Shown here one piece after another: positions 34,623-41,885 of a DNA stretch of 64,000 nucleotides. Position numbers and translations under genes: made by a program. The notes beneath the pieces were generated by a model. The model was given only the letters and a program-made list of their open reading frames with translations. It did no database searches and had not been told where the DNA came from. Origin of the DNA: CAJXSN01 sp947492235 (GTDB lineage: Bacteria; Pseudomonadota; Alphaproteobacteria; Sphingomonadales; Sphingomonadaceae); contig NZ_CP170453.1 in the NCBI RefSeq assembly GCF_042492175.1, positions 1,674,001 through 1,738,000 on the forward strand, written 5' to 3'. Each line of letters opens with the position of its first letter. The stretch's first letter is position 1.

Positions 34623-35126
34623 ATGGAATCCACACGCGCCCTGATCGAGAACTTGCAGGACATTCTGCAGCTATCGGTCTGGGCGCTCGCGGCTTTTGCA
34701 TTTTGGCGCGGTGCCGGGCCGGAAAAAGCGACCGCGGCCACGCTGTTCCTGCTGATGGTCCTCGATGATATCTATCATCTGGGCTTCGGCCCCTATTATC
34801 CGCTCGACCGGGTCGACCCGTGGCATGCCTTTCTCGACACAGCCGCGCTGATTTCCTTCACCGCCATCGCGCTGCAGGCGAATCGCTTTTATCCGATGGT
34901 TCTTGCATCCGCGCAGCTGGTGTCGGTCACCGCGCACCTCGTCCGTGCGACCGTACCAGCCATGACCAGCCTGTCTTACTATCTGCTCTACGTCATGCCG
35001 TTCTATTTCGCCATTCTGGTGCTGGCCGGCGGATTGTGGCGGCACCATTCGCGCCACCGCCGGATCGGGCCTTACCGCGAATGGCGTGGGCCGCCGCCAA
35101 CGGGACCATCGCTGTTTCCCCAATGA
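34623..35126 (+). CDS. Hypothetical four-helix membrane protein of the RadC-like cluster
   Basis: This 167-residue protein has about four to five hydrophobic helices (LSVWALAAFAFWRG, ATLFLLMVLDDIYHLGFGPY, ALISFTAIALQANRFYPMVL, YYLLYVMPFYFAILVLAGGL) and a basic Arg/His-rich C-terminus (WRHHSRHRRIGPYREWRG). No known family is recognised. It overlaps the following RadC-like gene by ATGA (35123-35126), so expression is coupled. The start at ATG 34623 is 11 bp after the previous stop. Confidence 0.75.
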   Translation: MESTRALIENLQDILQLSVWALAAFAFWRGAGPEKATAATLFLLMVLDDIYHLGFGPYYPLDRVDPWHAFLDTAALISFTAIALQANRFYPMVLASAQLVSVTAHLVRATVPAMTSLSYYLLYVMPFYFAILVLAGGLWRHHSRHRRIGPYREWRGPPPTGPSLFPQ

Positions 35127-35578
35127 GAGCTCTGCAAGCCTTTCCATCGGACCGTGAGCATGGCGGCGACGGTCAGCTCCGCCGGACCGGCATGTTTGTG
35201 GGCAATCCGAGACCGGCAGCCGGCGGTGCTGTTCGCTATTTGCATGGGATATTCGCCGGGCTGAGCGAAGAACGGCTCCACGCCGTCTTTCTCGGGGCCG
35301 ATATGCGATATCTGCATGATCGCACCGTTGTGACCGGGGGACTGGGCGAGGTAACGGTGCGTGCGCGGTGGCTGCTGCAGGAGGCGTTTGCGAGCGGTGC
35401 CCACGGCATCGTTCTGGCGCACAACCACCTGTCAGGCATCTGCCGTCCCAGCGAAGCCGATATCCAGACCACGCGCCGCTTGGTTACGTTGTTCCGCGAT
35501 GTCGAGATTGAACTGGTCGACCACTTCATTTTCACGACGGAGCGCGGCTTCAGCATGCGCGCCGGCGGATATCTGTGA
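35123..35578 (+). CDS. RadC-type JAB (MPN) domain protein, short form
   Basis: This 151-residue protein is only the C-terminal JAB/MPN part of RadC; the N-terminal helix-hairpin-helix DNA-binding part of full RadC (about 225 residues) is absent. The metal-binding motif HNHLSGICRPSEAD (His100, His102, Asp113) corresponds to RadC HNHPSG..PS..D, with Leu and Ile-Cys in place of Pro and Asp/Pro. VELVDHFIFTTERGFSM matches the following strands. It may be a zinc metalloprotease-like domain, possibly acting in DNA repair or peptide cleavage, but RadC biochemistry is unsettled. It overlaps genes on both sides. Confidence 0.85.
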   Translation: MRALQAFPSDREHGGDGQLRRTGMFVGNPRPAAGGAVRYLHGIFAGLSEERLHAVFLGADMRYLHDRTVVTGGLGEVTVRARWLLQEAFASGAHGIVLAHNHLSGICRPSEADIQTTRRLVTLFRDVEIELVDHFIFTTERGFSMRAGGYL

Positions 35579-36087
35579 GCGAGCGGCAGGCATTCTTGCC
35601 GCGTGAGTTCCGGATCGGGCCGCTCGTCCTCGATTTGTTTCACCGTGATGCACGCGCTCCTTCGGGGTGGCTGGCCCTGCATCCCCGCGAGTTTGAACTG
35701 CTCTGGCGGTTGGGCGAAGCGCGGGGAAGCACGGTGAGCAGAAAAACTCTGCTGCGGGATGTCTGGCGTCTTGAACATGTGCCGGAAACCAACAGTCTGG
35801 AAGTCCATGTCTATCGCTTGCGGGCCAAGCTGGGGGACCATGGCCATGCGGGTCTGGTGGTCACCGATGATCAGGGGGGATACCGCATTGATGTCCCCGA
35901 TCGGAGCATTGGCCCAATTGAGGCCGAGCTGCAGGCTGAGCGAGTTTCCGGGACACAAGCGAAGGTCCATACTGCCAAATCCGGGCTGGACAGCCATGTT
36001 CTGCTGCGCGAAACGGATGCAGAAACACAAGAGGACCAGCATGACATTCCCAACGAGCGAGCGCGTATCGATCCAGCTGAGCGATAG
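35575..36087 (+). CDS. Stand-alone OmpR/PhoB-type winged-helix regulator
   Basis: This 170-residue protein starts with a GTG at 35575 that overlaps the RadC-like stop (GTGA). The winged-helix domain (about 10-105) is clear: GWLALHPREFELLWRLGEAR, TVSRKTLLRDVWRLEHVPET, LEVHVYRLRAKLGDHGHAGL, VVTDDQGGYRIDVP. No receiver precedes it, unlike two-component regulators. The last 60 residues are polar and probably flexible. The following crotonase gene starts inside its 3' end. It may control the cluster together with the membrane HTH protein; that is inference. Confidence 0.82.
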   Translation: MSERQAFLPREFRIGPLVLDLFHRDARAPSGWLALHPREFELLWRLGEARGSTVSRKTLLRDVWRLEHVPETNSLEVHVYRLRAKLGDHGHAGLVVTDDQGGYRIDVPDRSIGPIEAELQAERVSGTQAKVHTAKSGLDSHVLLRETDAETQEDQHDIPNERARIDPAER

Positions 36088-36850
36088 CGGGGTGGCCCAT
36101 GTCCGGCTGACCCGGCCGGAAAAGATGAATGCGCTGGACCCGCTGATGTTCACCGCAATCATCGAGGCCGCAGAAGCTCTGGAAACGGCCAAGGGTGTGC
36201 GCGTCGTCGTGCTGTCAGGCGATGGCCCATCATTTTGCGCCGGCCTCGATACCTCCACTTTCGGGGCAGAGCCTGACCCCGACAAGCCTGCACTGACAGA
36301 GCGTACGCATGGCGATTCGAACACCTTCCAGCAGGTCGCGACCGCTTGGCGGAAATTGCCGGTGCCGGTCATTGCCGCGATCCACGGCGTTTGCTTCGGC
36401 GGCGGTATGCAAATCGCCAGCGGCGCGGATATCCGCGTGGCCGCACCCGATGCGCGCATGGCAATCATGGAACTGAAATGGGGTCTGGTCCCCGATATGG
36501 GCGGCTACCAATTGTGGCGCGGCCTGGTGCGCGACGATGTTTTGCGCGAGCTGGTTTACACCAACCGGCAGTTTTCCGGTGAAGAAGCCCAAGGGTTTGG
36601 GCTTGCGACGCATGTCTCGGACGATCCGCTGGCGAAGGCGATGGAAATTGCCGACACCATTGCCGACCGCAACCCCCATGCAATCCGCGCGGCCAAGCGC
36701 CTGTCCAACGCCATGCATGACGAGACCGGGGAAGAAATGCTGATGCGCGAAAGCGTGGAGCAGGAAGCAATCATGCGCACCCCGAACCAGATCGAAGCGG
36801 TGATGGCTGGAATGACCAAACGCAAGGCCCAATACGAAGATGCGGCCTAG
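36041..36850 (+). CDS. Enoyl-CoA hydratase/isomerase (crotonase family)
   Basis: This 269-residue crotonase-fold enzyme shows VRLTRPEKMNALDPLMFTAI, the oxyanion-hole segments VVVLSGDGPSFCAGLDTSTF and IHGVCFGGGMQIASGADIRV, and WGLVPDMGGYQLWRGLV. It hydrates or isomerises enoyl-CoA esters, probably in fatty acid oxidation. The ATG at 36041 follows GAGG and overlaps the last 47 bp of the wHTH gene in another frame. It has the Gly-rich hallmark, but a key Glu is replaced by Met-Gly near PDMGGY, so reaction type is uncertain. Confidence 0.85.
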   Translation: MTFPTSERVSIQLSDSGVAHVRLTRPEKMNALDPLMFTAIIEAAEALETAKGVRVVVLSGDGPSFCAGLDTSTFGAEPDPDKPALTERTHGDSNTFQQVATAWRKLPVPVIAAIHGVCFGGGMQIASGADIRVAAPDARMAIMELKWGLVPDMGGYQLWRGLVRDDVLRELVYTNRQFSGEEAQGFGLATHVSDDPLAKAMEIADTIADRNPHAIRAAKRLSNAMHDETGEEMLMRESVEQEAIMRTPNQIEAVMAGMTKRKAQYEDAA

Positions 36851-36871
36851 CGGTTTGCCCGTCAGCGCAGT

Positions 36872-37648
36872 CTAACCAAAAAGAGCCACGCATTGCTGGC
36901 CGACCATAACCAGGCGGCCCTCTGCATCCCACAATCGGAGCTGTTCGCTCGAATAGCCGAAATCGGCGTGATCGCTGGCGGTTTCGGCCAGCCACCAGCC
37001 GTCCCGCGTGGTGGCCTGCGGGTCGAGAATGTTGAAGCTCCAGTTGATCGAGCTGATCGGGCCCTGCCGCTCCATCGCGCGCATCGCGCCCGGCGGCAGC
37101 GTATCGCCGACAAGCACGAGGGTGGAAGTCGGATCGAGCGTATCGCGCTCCTTCAGGCGGATCCAGCGACGGACAACCGGATCACCCTTGCCCTGAACCT
37201 TTTGTGCCCGCCGGATCTCGAAATTGTTGCGGATGAATGCCGGGCCCTTTTCGGTCGTCGCATCGTCATTGTCTTCGGGCGCGCCGGGCCACGGTTTGAC
37301 ATCGGCTGCCGGATGCTGCGCGTTGGGATCACGGGCTGTCCCGAACAGGAAGAATGCCGTTAGCGCGGTGACCCCGCCGACCAGCAAATCGCACCGCACC
37401 TGCGCCACGTTCCGCCCACGGCGGACCACCTCGACCTTCGGTTCCACCTTGTCCCCGACAGGCGCCACGAACGCGATCTGGCCGGAGCGCAGCGGGGGAA
37501 GATCAGGCAGGGCACGCACCGCAGCGGTATAAGCGACCAGCGCGCTCGCTCCGCCATACAGCGTGCGACCCTGCAGCCATTCATCCGCTGGCAGAGTAAT
37601 CCGCCCCTTTTCCGCCCCGATCGGGGCCAGCAATGCTTTAATCGACAT
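36872..37648 (-). CDS. Acyl-CoA thioesterase (TesB-like hotdog protein)
   Basis: This 258-residue protein resembles the double-hotdog 4HBT_3/TesB-like thioesterases: RTLYGGASALVAYTAAVRAL and VVRRGRNVAQVRCDLLVGGV in the first half, RQGPISSINWSFNILDPQAT in the second. It would hydrolyse acyl-CoA thioesters. The ATG at 37648 is preferred over a frame extending to 37693. It is convergent with the crotonase gene. The acyl-chain range is not known. Confidence 0.8.
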   Translation of the reverse strand: MSIKALLAPIGAEKGRITLPADEWLQGRTLYGGASALVAYTAAVRALPDLPPLRSGQIAFVAPVGDKVEPKVEVVRRGRNVAQVRCDLLVGGVTALTAFFLFGTARDPNAQHPAADVKPWPGAPEDNDDATTEKGPAFIRNNFEIRRAQKVQGKGDPVVRRWIRLKERDTLDPTSTLVLVGDTLPPGAMRAMERQGPISSINWSFNILDPQATTRDGWWLAETASDHADFGYSSEQLRLWDAEGRLVMVGQQCVALFG

Positions 37649-37781
37649 GGCCGATGCCCTAGCATGGCGGTGGCCAGTAACAAGTGATGGCATAAGGCGG
37701 ATTGCGCTCGGCGCAGGGACGCGCTAGTGGGCCGCCTTCCGATACACAGACATGCGGATTTTCCGTTGTCTGAAGCCGGTT

Positions 37782-37855
37782 GGCCCGATGGCGGAGTGGT
37801 GACGCAGCGGATTGCAAATCCGTGTACGCCGGTTCGATTCCGGCTCGGGCCTCCA
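37782..37855 (+). tRNA. tRNA-Cys(GCA)
   Basis: The acceptor stem GGCCCGA pairs with TCGGGCC, the anticodon loop TTGCAAA shows anticodon GCA, the T-arm is GCCGG-TTCGATT-CCGGC, and the CCA end is encoded. The gene is 74 nt and complete. Confidence 0.96.
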
Positions 37856-37920
37856 GCCTCTTCTGCTCCAGAGCAGAGAGGCGAAACACATAGGGCGGAA
37901 CACCACTCCCGCCTGTGAGC

Positions 37921-37996
37921 GCCGCTTTAGCTCAGGTGGTAGAGCACATCATTCGTAATGATGGGGTCACTGGTTCGAGTCCAGTAAGCGGCACCA
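37921..37996 (+). tRNA. tRNA-Thr(CGT), integration target
   Basis: A complete 76-nt cloverleaf: acceptor GCCGCTT/AAGCGGC, anticodon loop TTCGTAA with anticodon CGT, T-arm ACTGG-TTCGAGT-CCAGT, encoded CCA. Its 3' half is duplicated 6.1 kb downstream (44111-44153), so this gene is the insertion site of an island. Confidence 0.96.
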
Positions 37997-38001
37997 CTGC
38001 T
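37959..38001 (+). repeat. attL: tRNA-Thr 3' end copy bordering the island
   Basis: This 43-bp stretch is 40/43 identical to 44111-44153 in direct orientation. It runs from the anticodon stem to just past the CCA end of tRNA-Thr. Integrases of the tyrosine family typically recombine in exactly this part of a tRNA gene. Confidence 0.75.
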
Positions 38002-38269
38002 TTCGGTAGGAAAACACAGCAGACTAAGCGGAAAGGCCGTTCGGCTGGTCGCGCGGTTGGGTCCTGTGTGGGTTCCTTCGGTAGGAAGTTAGGGCTCGAC
38101 CCACTTTGCAGCCATTCGGTCTAGCCCCAATATCTCCAAGGCACCCTCAGCCCAGAGGTTAAACGAAGCCTTGGATCGGTTTCCCAACTGTCGATGCCTA
38201 ATTGCTCGTTCGCGACATCACGCGATTGGGGCAGATAGAGAAATCGCCGACAGGGTATTCAATCAATGC

Positions 38270-39262
38270 CTATGGCAATTGCCGTGTGCGGTTCATGTGG
38301 TCCACGACCAGCTTTGCATCGCCAAGTTCGTAATAATCCACTGCAACATAGTTCGGCAACTTTCCAGCGGCGGAAAGGCACTTGTCAAACACGCGTGAAT
38401 TCAATTTGTCGAACTGGTTGTCGATGGCTGCTCCTGCCGGGGTCGGTGTCCGGCGAAAATGGTTCATGATGAACAATCGATTCCAGTTTGCTTCGGTTTT
38501 GTCGAGGGGCACGTTATTGCGGCTCTCGCAGGCGATATCCTGACCCAGCGCGCCAAGGTCGAAGGTGTTTTCGACGGCGTAATCATTGCGTGCGCGGGCC
38601 AAGAAGCTTCTGTTCTGATATTCGCTGGTAAAGATGACCAACCGTTTGTTGTTCTGCCGCATCCATAGGAGCGGCGGCCAACCCCTTGCTTGGACATACC
38701 AATCATCCGACTCAGGATCGAAAATCAGGGGGAGCGCTTTGTCGGCCATAACGATTGGATTGATGAGTTGCCCGTCGCTCGTTCGATCTTCGAGAAAGAT
38801 GGTAACAATTTCGGTGGGATTTTCCTGCAGCCACTGCCCAATTTCGTTGAGAGTCTCCGTCAATGTTCGGCGCGGCAGGGCATAACTGAAGCCTGCTCCA
38901 CCGGAGCAGCTACCATGGCACATATAGACGCCGGGGCCATAGCAGTCGGTTCCCAAGCTGATTGCGCAGAGAGCATCTCCGCTGCCGGCAAACCAGTGCG
39001 CATCTAGCATGAGGCCTCGCACACCATTGTCCAATTGTCGCACAATGGAGTGCGATTGCATCACGTGGCTCCACCGCGCATCCTCGTAATTCGCGTAGGA
39101 ATTGTGGGTGGTGAGCCAAGTGTATTCGTCGAACCGACGATCACCGGCATCCTGAGAATAGGCGGGCGTAGCGGTCAATAGCATCGCCATCATTGCACCA
39201 AGGATGGCGGCAATCGACCGGGGCGCTCGGCCAATTCTGATCCGATTTCTGGTGAGAATCAT
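38270..39262 (-). CDS. Exported PI-PLC X-domain-like phosphodiesterase
   Basis: This 330-residue protein has a signal peptide (positively charged start, then IAAILGAMMAMLLTATPAYS). The mature part matches the phosphatidylinositol-specific phospholipase C X-domain fold: TWLTTHNSYANYEDA with first catalytic His53, GVRGLMLDAHWF with Asp87, and VYMCHGSC with the second His116. Several cysteines suggest disulfides, fitting a periplasmic or secreted location. It would cleave phosphodiester bonds of inositol or related lipids; the real substrate is open. The ATG at 39262 follows GGAG; TTG at 39292 is less likely. It lies in the island next to the lectin-like gene, same strand. Confidence 0.8.
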   Translation of the reverse strand: MILTRNRIRIGRAPRSIAAILGAMMAMLLTATPAYSQDAGDRRFDEYTWLTTHNSYANYEDARWSHVMQSHSIVRQLDNGVRGLMLDAHWFAGSGDALCAISLGTDCYGPGVYMCHGSCSGGAGFSYALPRRTLTETLNEIGQWLQENPTEIVTIFLEDRTSDGQLINPIVMADKALPLIFDPESDDWYVQARGWPPLLWMRQNNKRLVIFTSEYQNRSFLARARNDYAVENTFDLGALGQDIACESRNNVPLDKTEANWNRLFIMNHFRRTPTPAGAAIDNQFDKLNSRVFDKCLSAAGKLPNYVAVDYYELGDAKLVVDHMNRTRQLP

Positions 39263-39337
39263 TGCGCATACTCCGGACTTAATTCTGATCAATAGACACC
39301 GCCAACTGAGGCGTTTCCTCGTGCGAAGCCGTCTGGT

Positions 39338-41062
39338 TCAACATTGATCGAGACTTGTTTGCTTGCCCTCACGCGTAACGATCGAACCGGTGAGTAAAAT
39401 ACAGGCCCCATCATCGAGTGTGATGGTTTTGTTAATCAGATCGAAGGTTCGCGTCAGTCCGACAGCGGTCGTTTGCACCTTGATATTATCGCGCGCCGCG
39501 TAGGGAATTGTCAGCGTGCGCTTCTGATTGATCGGCACATTCCTCTCATTCAGCGCGACTCCCCATAGCTTCCCGGGCTCCTTGAAGGTCACCTTCATAT
39601 GCGCAAGGAATGCGCCCTGTTGGGAGATGACCAGCTTCAGATCCGCCGGAGTGGTGGGCGCAGTGGCAGGCGGAGTTGCGGGCGCAGTCGCGGGTGCGCC
39701 GCTCCGCTTGATCCCAAGCTGAGTTCCCGGAAGGGTGACGCCTTCCAGATTTTTGAAAAGCCACTGTGCGGACCACCAATTGTCTTGCACGGGGCCCGCT
39801 TCCAGAGCGCCATCCTGAATATGCAGCTTCGCCCCGCTATACAGGCTGGTGATGTGGAAATAGTCTCCGCTGACCTGTTCCAGAGCCCAAAGATCGCGCT
39901 TTGAACTGGGTTCGGAATCGCCGAGGACCAGTGGTCCCCGGCCTTCTTTGTTGATCAGATATTTGCCGGTCCAGCGGTTCCGCAAGCGGAAGGATGCAAA
40001 CGAGTCCCCCTCGACTGCCCATTGCGCGCCCCAATATCCGTCAGGCGCGGCATTGCTGATCACTTTGTTCCGCTCATCAGTCACTGCCACATCGACCCGC
40101 TGATCCGGTTTCCAGCGATTGGAAATTCTGGTCAGCTCTTTGGTGTCAACCGATTGCCCATACTCCAATGAATGGACGGGTTTGGACGGCGGCGTGCTGT
40201 CAGCGACAGGCTTGCCCGGAGCGGGTTTGCTAACCGGCGGCTTGGCCGCCGGGCTGCGTGGCGGGGTGTTTTGCGCCTGGCGGGGGAACCCCTCACCCGC
40301 GTCGTTACTGCCGCCGCGCGGGCCCGTTCCGCCCACCTGCCGCGGTTCGGATTCCCATGGAGCACGCGGATCAGCCCCGCCACGGCCGGGGCCGCGTCCA
40401 CGATACTCGAACGGAGGGCTGCTGGCCCATGCGCGGTTGGCCCAAGGGTCCGCCGGATCGAATGCGATCATGCCCAGAGCCAGCACAAACCGGCCGTCCG
40501 TACGCGCCGTCAGGCCGCCGAATTCGCGGTCGCGGCCAACATCGATGGTGCGTTTACCGTCATATGTTCTGGAGAAGACCCCGTAGGCATTGAGGTTGGT
40601 ACCCAGATGGATGCCGGCAAGAGCGCCATTGCGACGGGTCCATACCGTTAACCGGTTCACTCGCTCTCCGGCACGCGGAGCAAAGTCGAATGCTTTACCT
40701 TCTGCCGACCCCATTGTGGGTGTCCACGCGGACGAGCCATCAAAGGGGTTCTGATACCGCAGTTTGATGCCAAATATGCGCCTGTTCTGGGAGTTTTCAT
40801 CGGCATAGACTCGCAAGCCGATGATGTCCGCATCCGGGGGAACCGCCTGAACCACATAGGTGCCGCCGGCTGCACCATGAGGGCGCGCCAGCTGATTCAT
40901 GCGCTGCACTTCGTTTTGCGCGAAGGCCGGTGCCTCCATGATCGGCGCGGCACCCAATCCCATCGCGCTGGCAAGAGCCGCTGCCATCAAGCGCCTTTTG
41001 ATCGGCTTTTGACCCGATACCTTGCCCAAGATCGTTTGTGCGCTTGTTTGTTCTACGGACAT
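39338..41062 (-). CDS. Exported jacalin/ricin-like putative lectin
   Basis: This 574-residue protein carries a long signal peptide (LMAAALASAMGLGAAPIMEA, then PAFAQ). The N-terminal module (about 55-200, containing IFGIKLRYQNPFDGSSAWTP and RVNRLTVWTRRNGAL) resembles jacalin-type beta-prism folds. A Pro/Gly-rich linker (about 215-295) leads to a beta-trefoil-like ricin module (about 310-450, FRLRNRWTGKYLINKEGRGP, WWSAQWLFKNLEG). The C-terminal ~100 residues are unassigned. It is probably a cell-surface or secreted carbohydrate binder. GGGGAG precedes the ATG at 41062. It is transcribed away from the two-component system, with a shared operator candidate in between. Confidence 0.6.
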   Translation of the reverse strand: MSVEQTSAQTILGKVSGQKPIKRRLMAAALASAMGLGAAPIMEAPAFAQNEVQRMNQLARPHGAAGGTYVVQAVPPDADIIGLRVYADENSQNRRIFGIKLRYQNPFDGSSAWTPTMGSAEGKAFDFAPRAGERVNRLTVWTRRNGALAGIHLGTNLNAYGVFSRTYDGKRTIDVGRDREFGGLTARTDGRFVLALGMIAFDPADPWANRAWASSPPFEYRGRGPGRGGADPRAPWESEPRQVGGTGPRGGSNDAGEGFPRQAQNTPPRSPAAKPPVSKPAPGKPVADSTPPSKPVHSLEYGQSVDTKELTRISNRWKPDQRVDVAVTDERNKVISNAAPDGYWGAQWAVEGDSFASFRLRNRWTGKYLINKEGRGPLVLGDSEPSSKRDLWALEQVSGDYFHITSLYSGAKLHIQDGALEAGPVQDNWWSAQWLFKNLEGVTLPGTQLGIKRSGAPATAPATPPATAPTTPADLKLVISQQGAFLAHMKVTFKEPGKLWGVALNERNVPINQKRTLTIPYAARDNIKVQTTAVGLTRTFDLINKTITLDDGACILLTGSIVTREGKQTSLDQC

Positions 41063-41113
41063 AACCACTCCCCAACTGCGTGATCCTGTCTAACAATTTT
41101 CGGCCGCCGCACT

Positions 41114-41131
41114 ATCACCAGATCAGGTGAT
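41114..41131. promoter_or_regulatory. Perfect dyad operator between the lectin gene and the two-component system
   Basis: ATCACC-AGATCA-GGTGAT, an 18-bp inverted repeat with 6-bp arms, lies in the 125-bp gap between the divergent starts at 41062 and 41188. It is a likely binding site for the adjacent NarL-type response regulator. Binding is inference. Confidence 0.5.
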
Positions 41132-41187
41132 GGCTCTGCGCCCGCCAATATGCGACTTGCAATCGGAGCGAGGGGAAGGCCGCCGCC

Positions 41188-41880
41188 ATGATTCGTGTCG
41201 CGATTGTTGAAGATGATCCGGTGCTGCGATCGGTTCTGGCAGAAAGCATCGACGCATGTCCCGACATGCGCGTTGTCGCACAGGCCGCTAACGTGGCTGA
41301 GGCAACAGACCTGATTGCAGCGGGTGGCTATGATGTGATGCTGTGCGATCTGGGACTTCCGGATGGCAGCGGCGTCGACGTGATCCGCCGTGAAGTCGCA
41401 TGCGAACGCGACACCGATATACTTGTGATCACAGTGTTCGCCAGCCAGAATAAAGTGCTCGGCGCCATTCAGGCAGGCGCTCGCGGATATCTGCTGAAGG
41501 ATGAAAGGATCGAGGAATGCATCGAAGCCATCCGCAACATCCGCGAAGGCGGCTCTCCCATTAGCCCCATCATCGCGCGCCAATTGCTCGGGCAGATCAG
41601 GCAGGCACCGGCTGCGTCGGGCAACGTGTCTGCGAAAGGCGGGCGAGCCGACCGGGTTGGAGGCGAAAATATGCAGGACGCCCCCCAGCTATCGGCCCGC
41701 GAATACGAGGTGCTCAACACGATAGCCCGGGGCTTTTCCAACGCGGAATGCGCGGACCTGCTAAGTATTTCAGGCAATACCGTCGCCACACACATCAAGA
41801 ACATTTATCGCAAGCTGGAAGTTAACAGCCGGGCAGAAGCGTTGTTCGAAGCATCCTCGCAAGGGCTTCTGTCCCGCTAA
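41188..41880 (+). CDS. NarL/LuxR-type response regulator
   Basis: This 230-residue regulator has a receiver domain (IRVAIVEDDPVLRSVLAESI, phospho-acceptor Asp54 in MLCDLGLPDGSG, KD at Lys in YLLKDERIEEC). After an unusually long linker (about 135-165) comes a GerE HTH (QLSAREYEVLNTIARGFSNA, then NTVATHIKNIYRKLEVNSRA). It is followed 5 bp later by a membrane histidine kinase gene, its cognate partner. It is inside the tRNA-Thr island and likely controls the secreted proteins beside it. Confidence 0.92.
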   Translation: MIRVAIVEDDPVLRSVLAESIDACPDMRVVAQAANVAEATDLIAAGGYDVMLCDLGLPDGSGVDVIRREVACERDTDILVITVFASQNKVLGAIQAGARGYLLKDERIEECIEAIRNIREGGSPISPIIARQLLGQIRQAPAASGNVSAKGGRADRVGGENMQDAPQLSAREYEVLNTIARGFSNAECADLLSISGNTVATHIKNIYRKLEVNSRAEALFEASSQGLLSR

Positions 41881-41885
41881 GGCGG

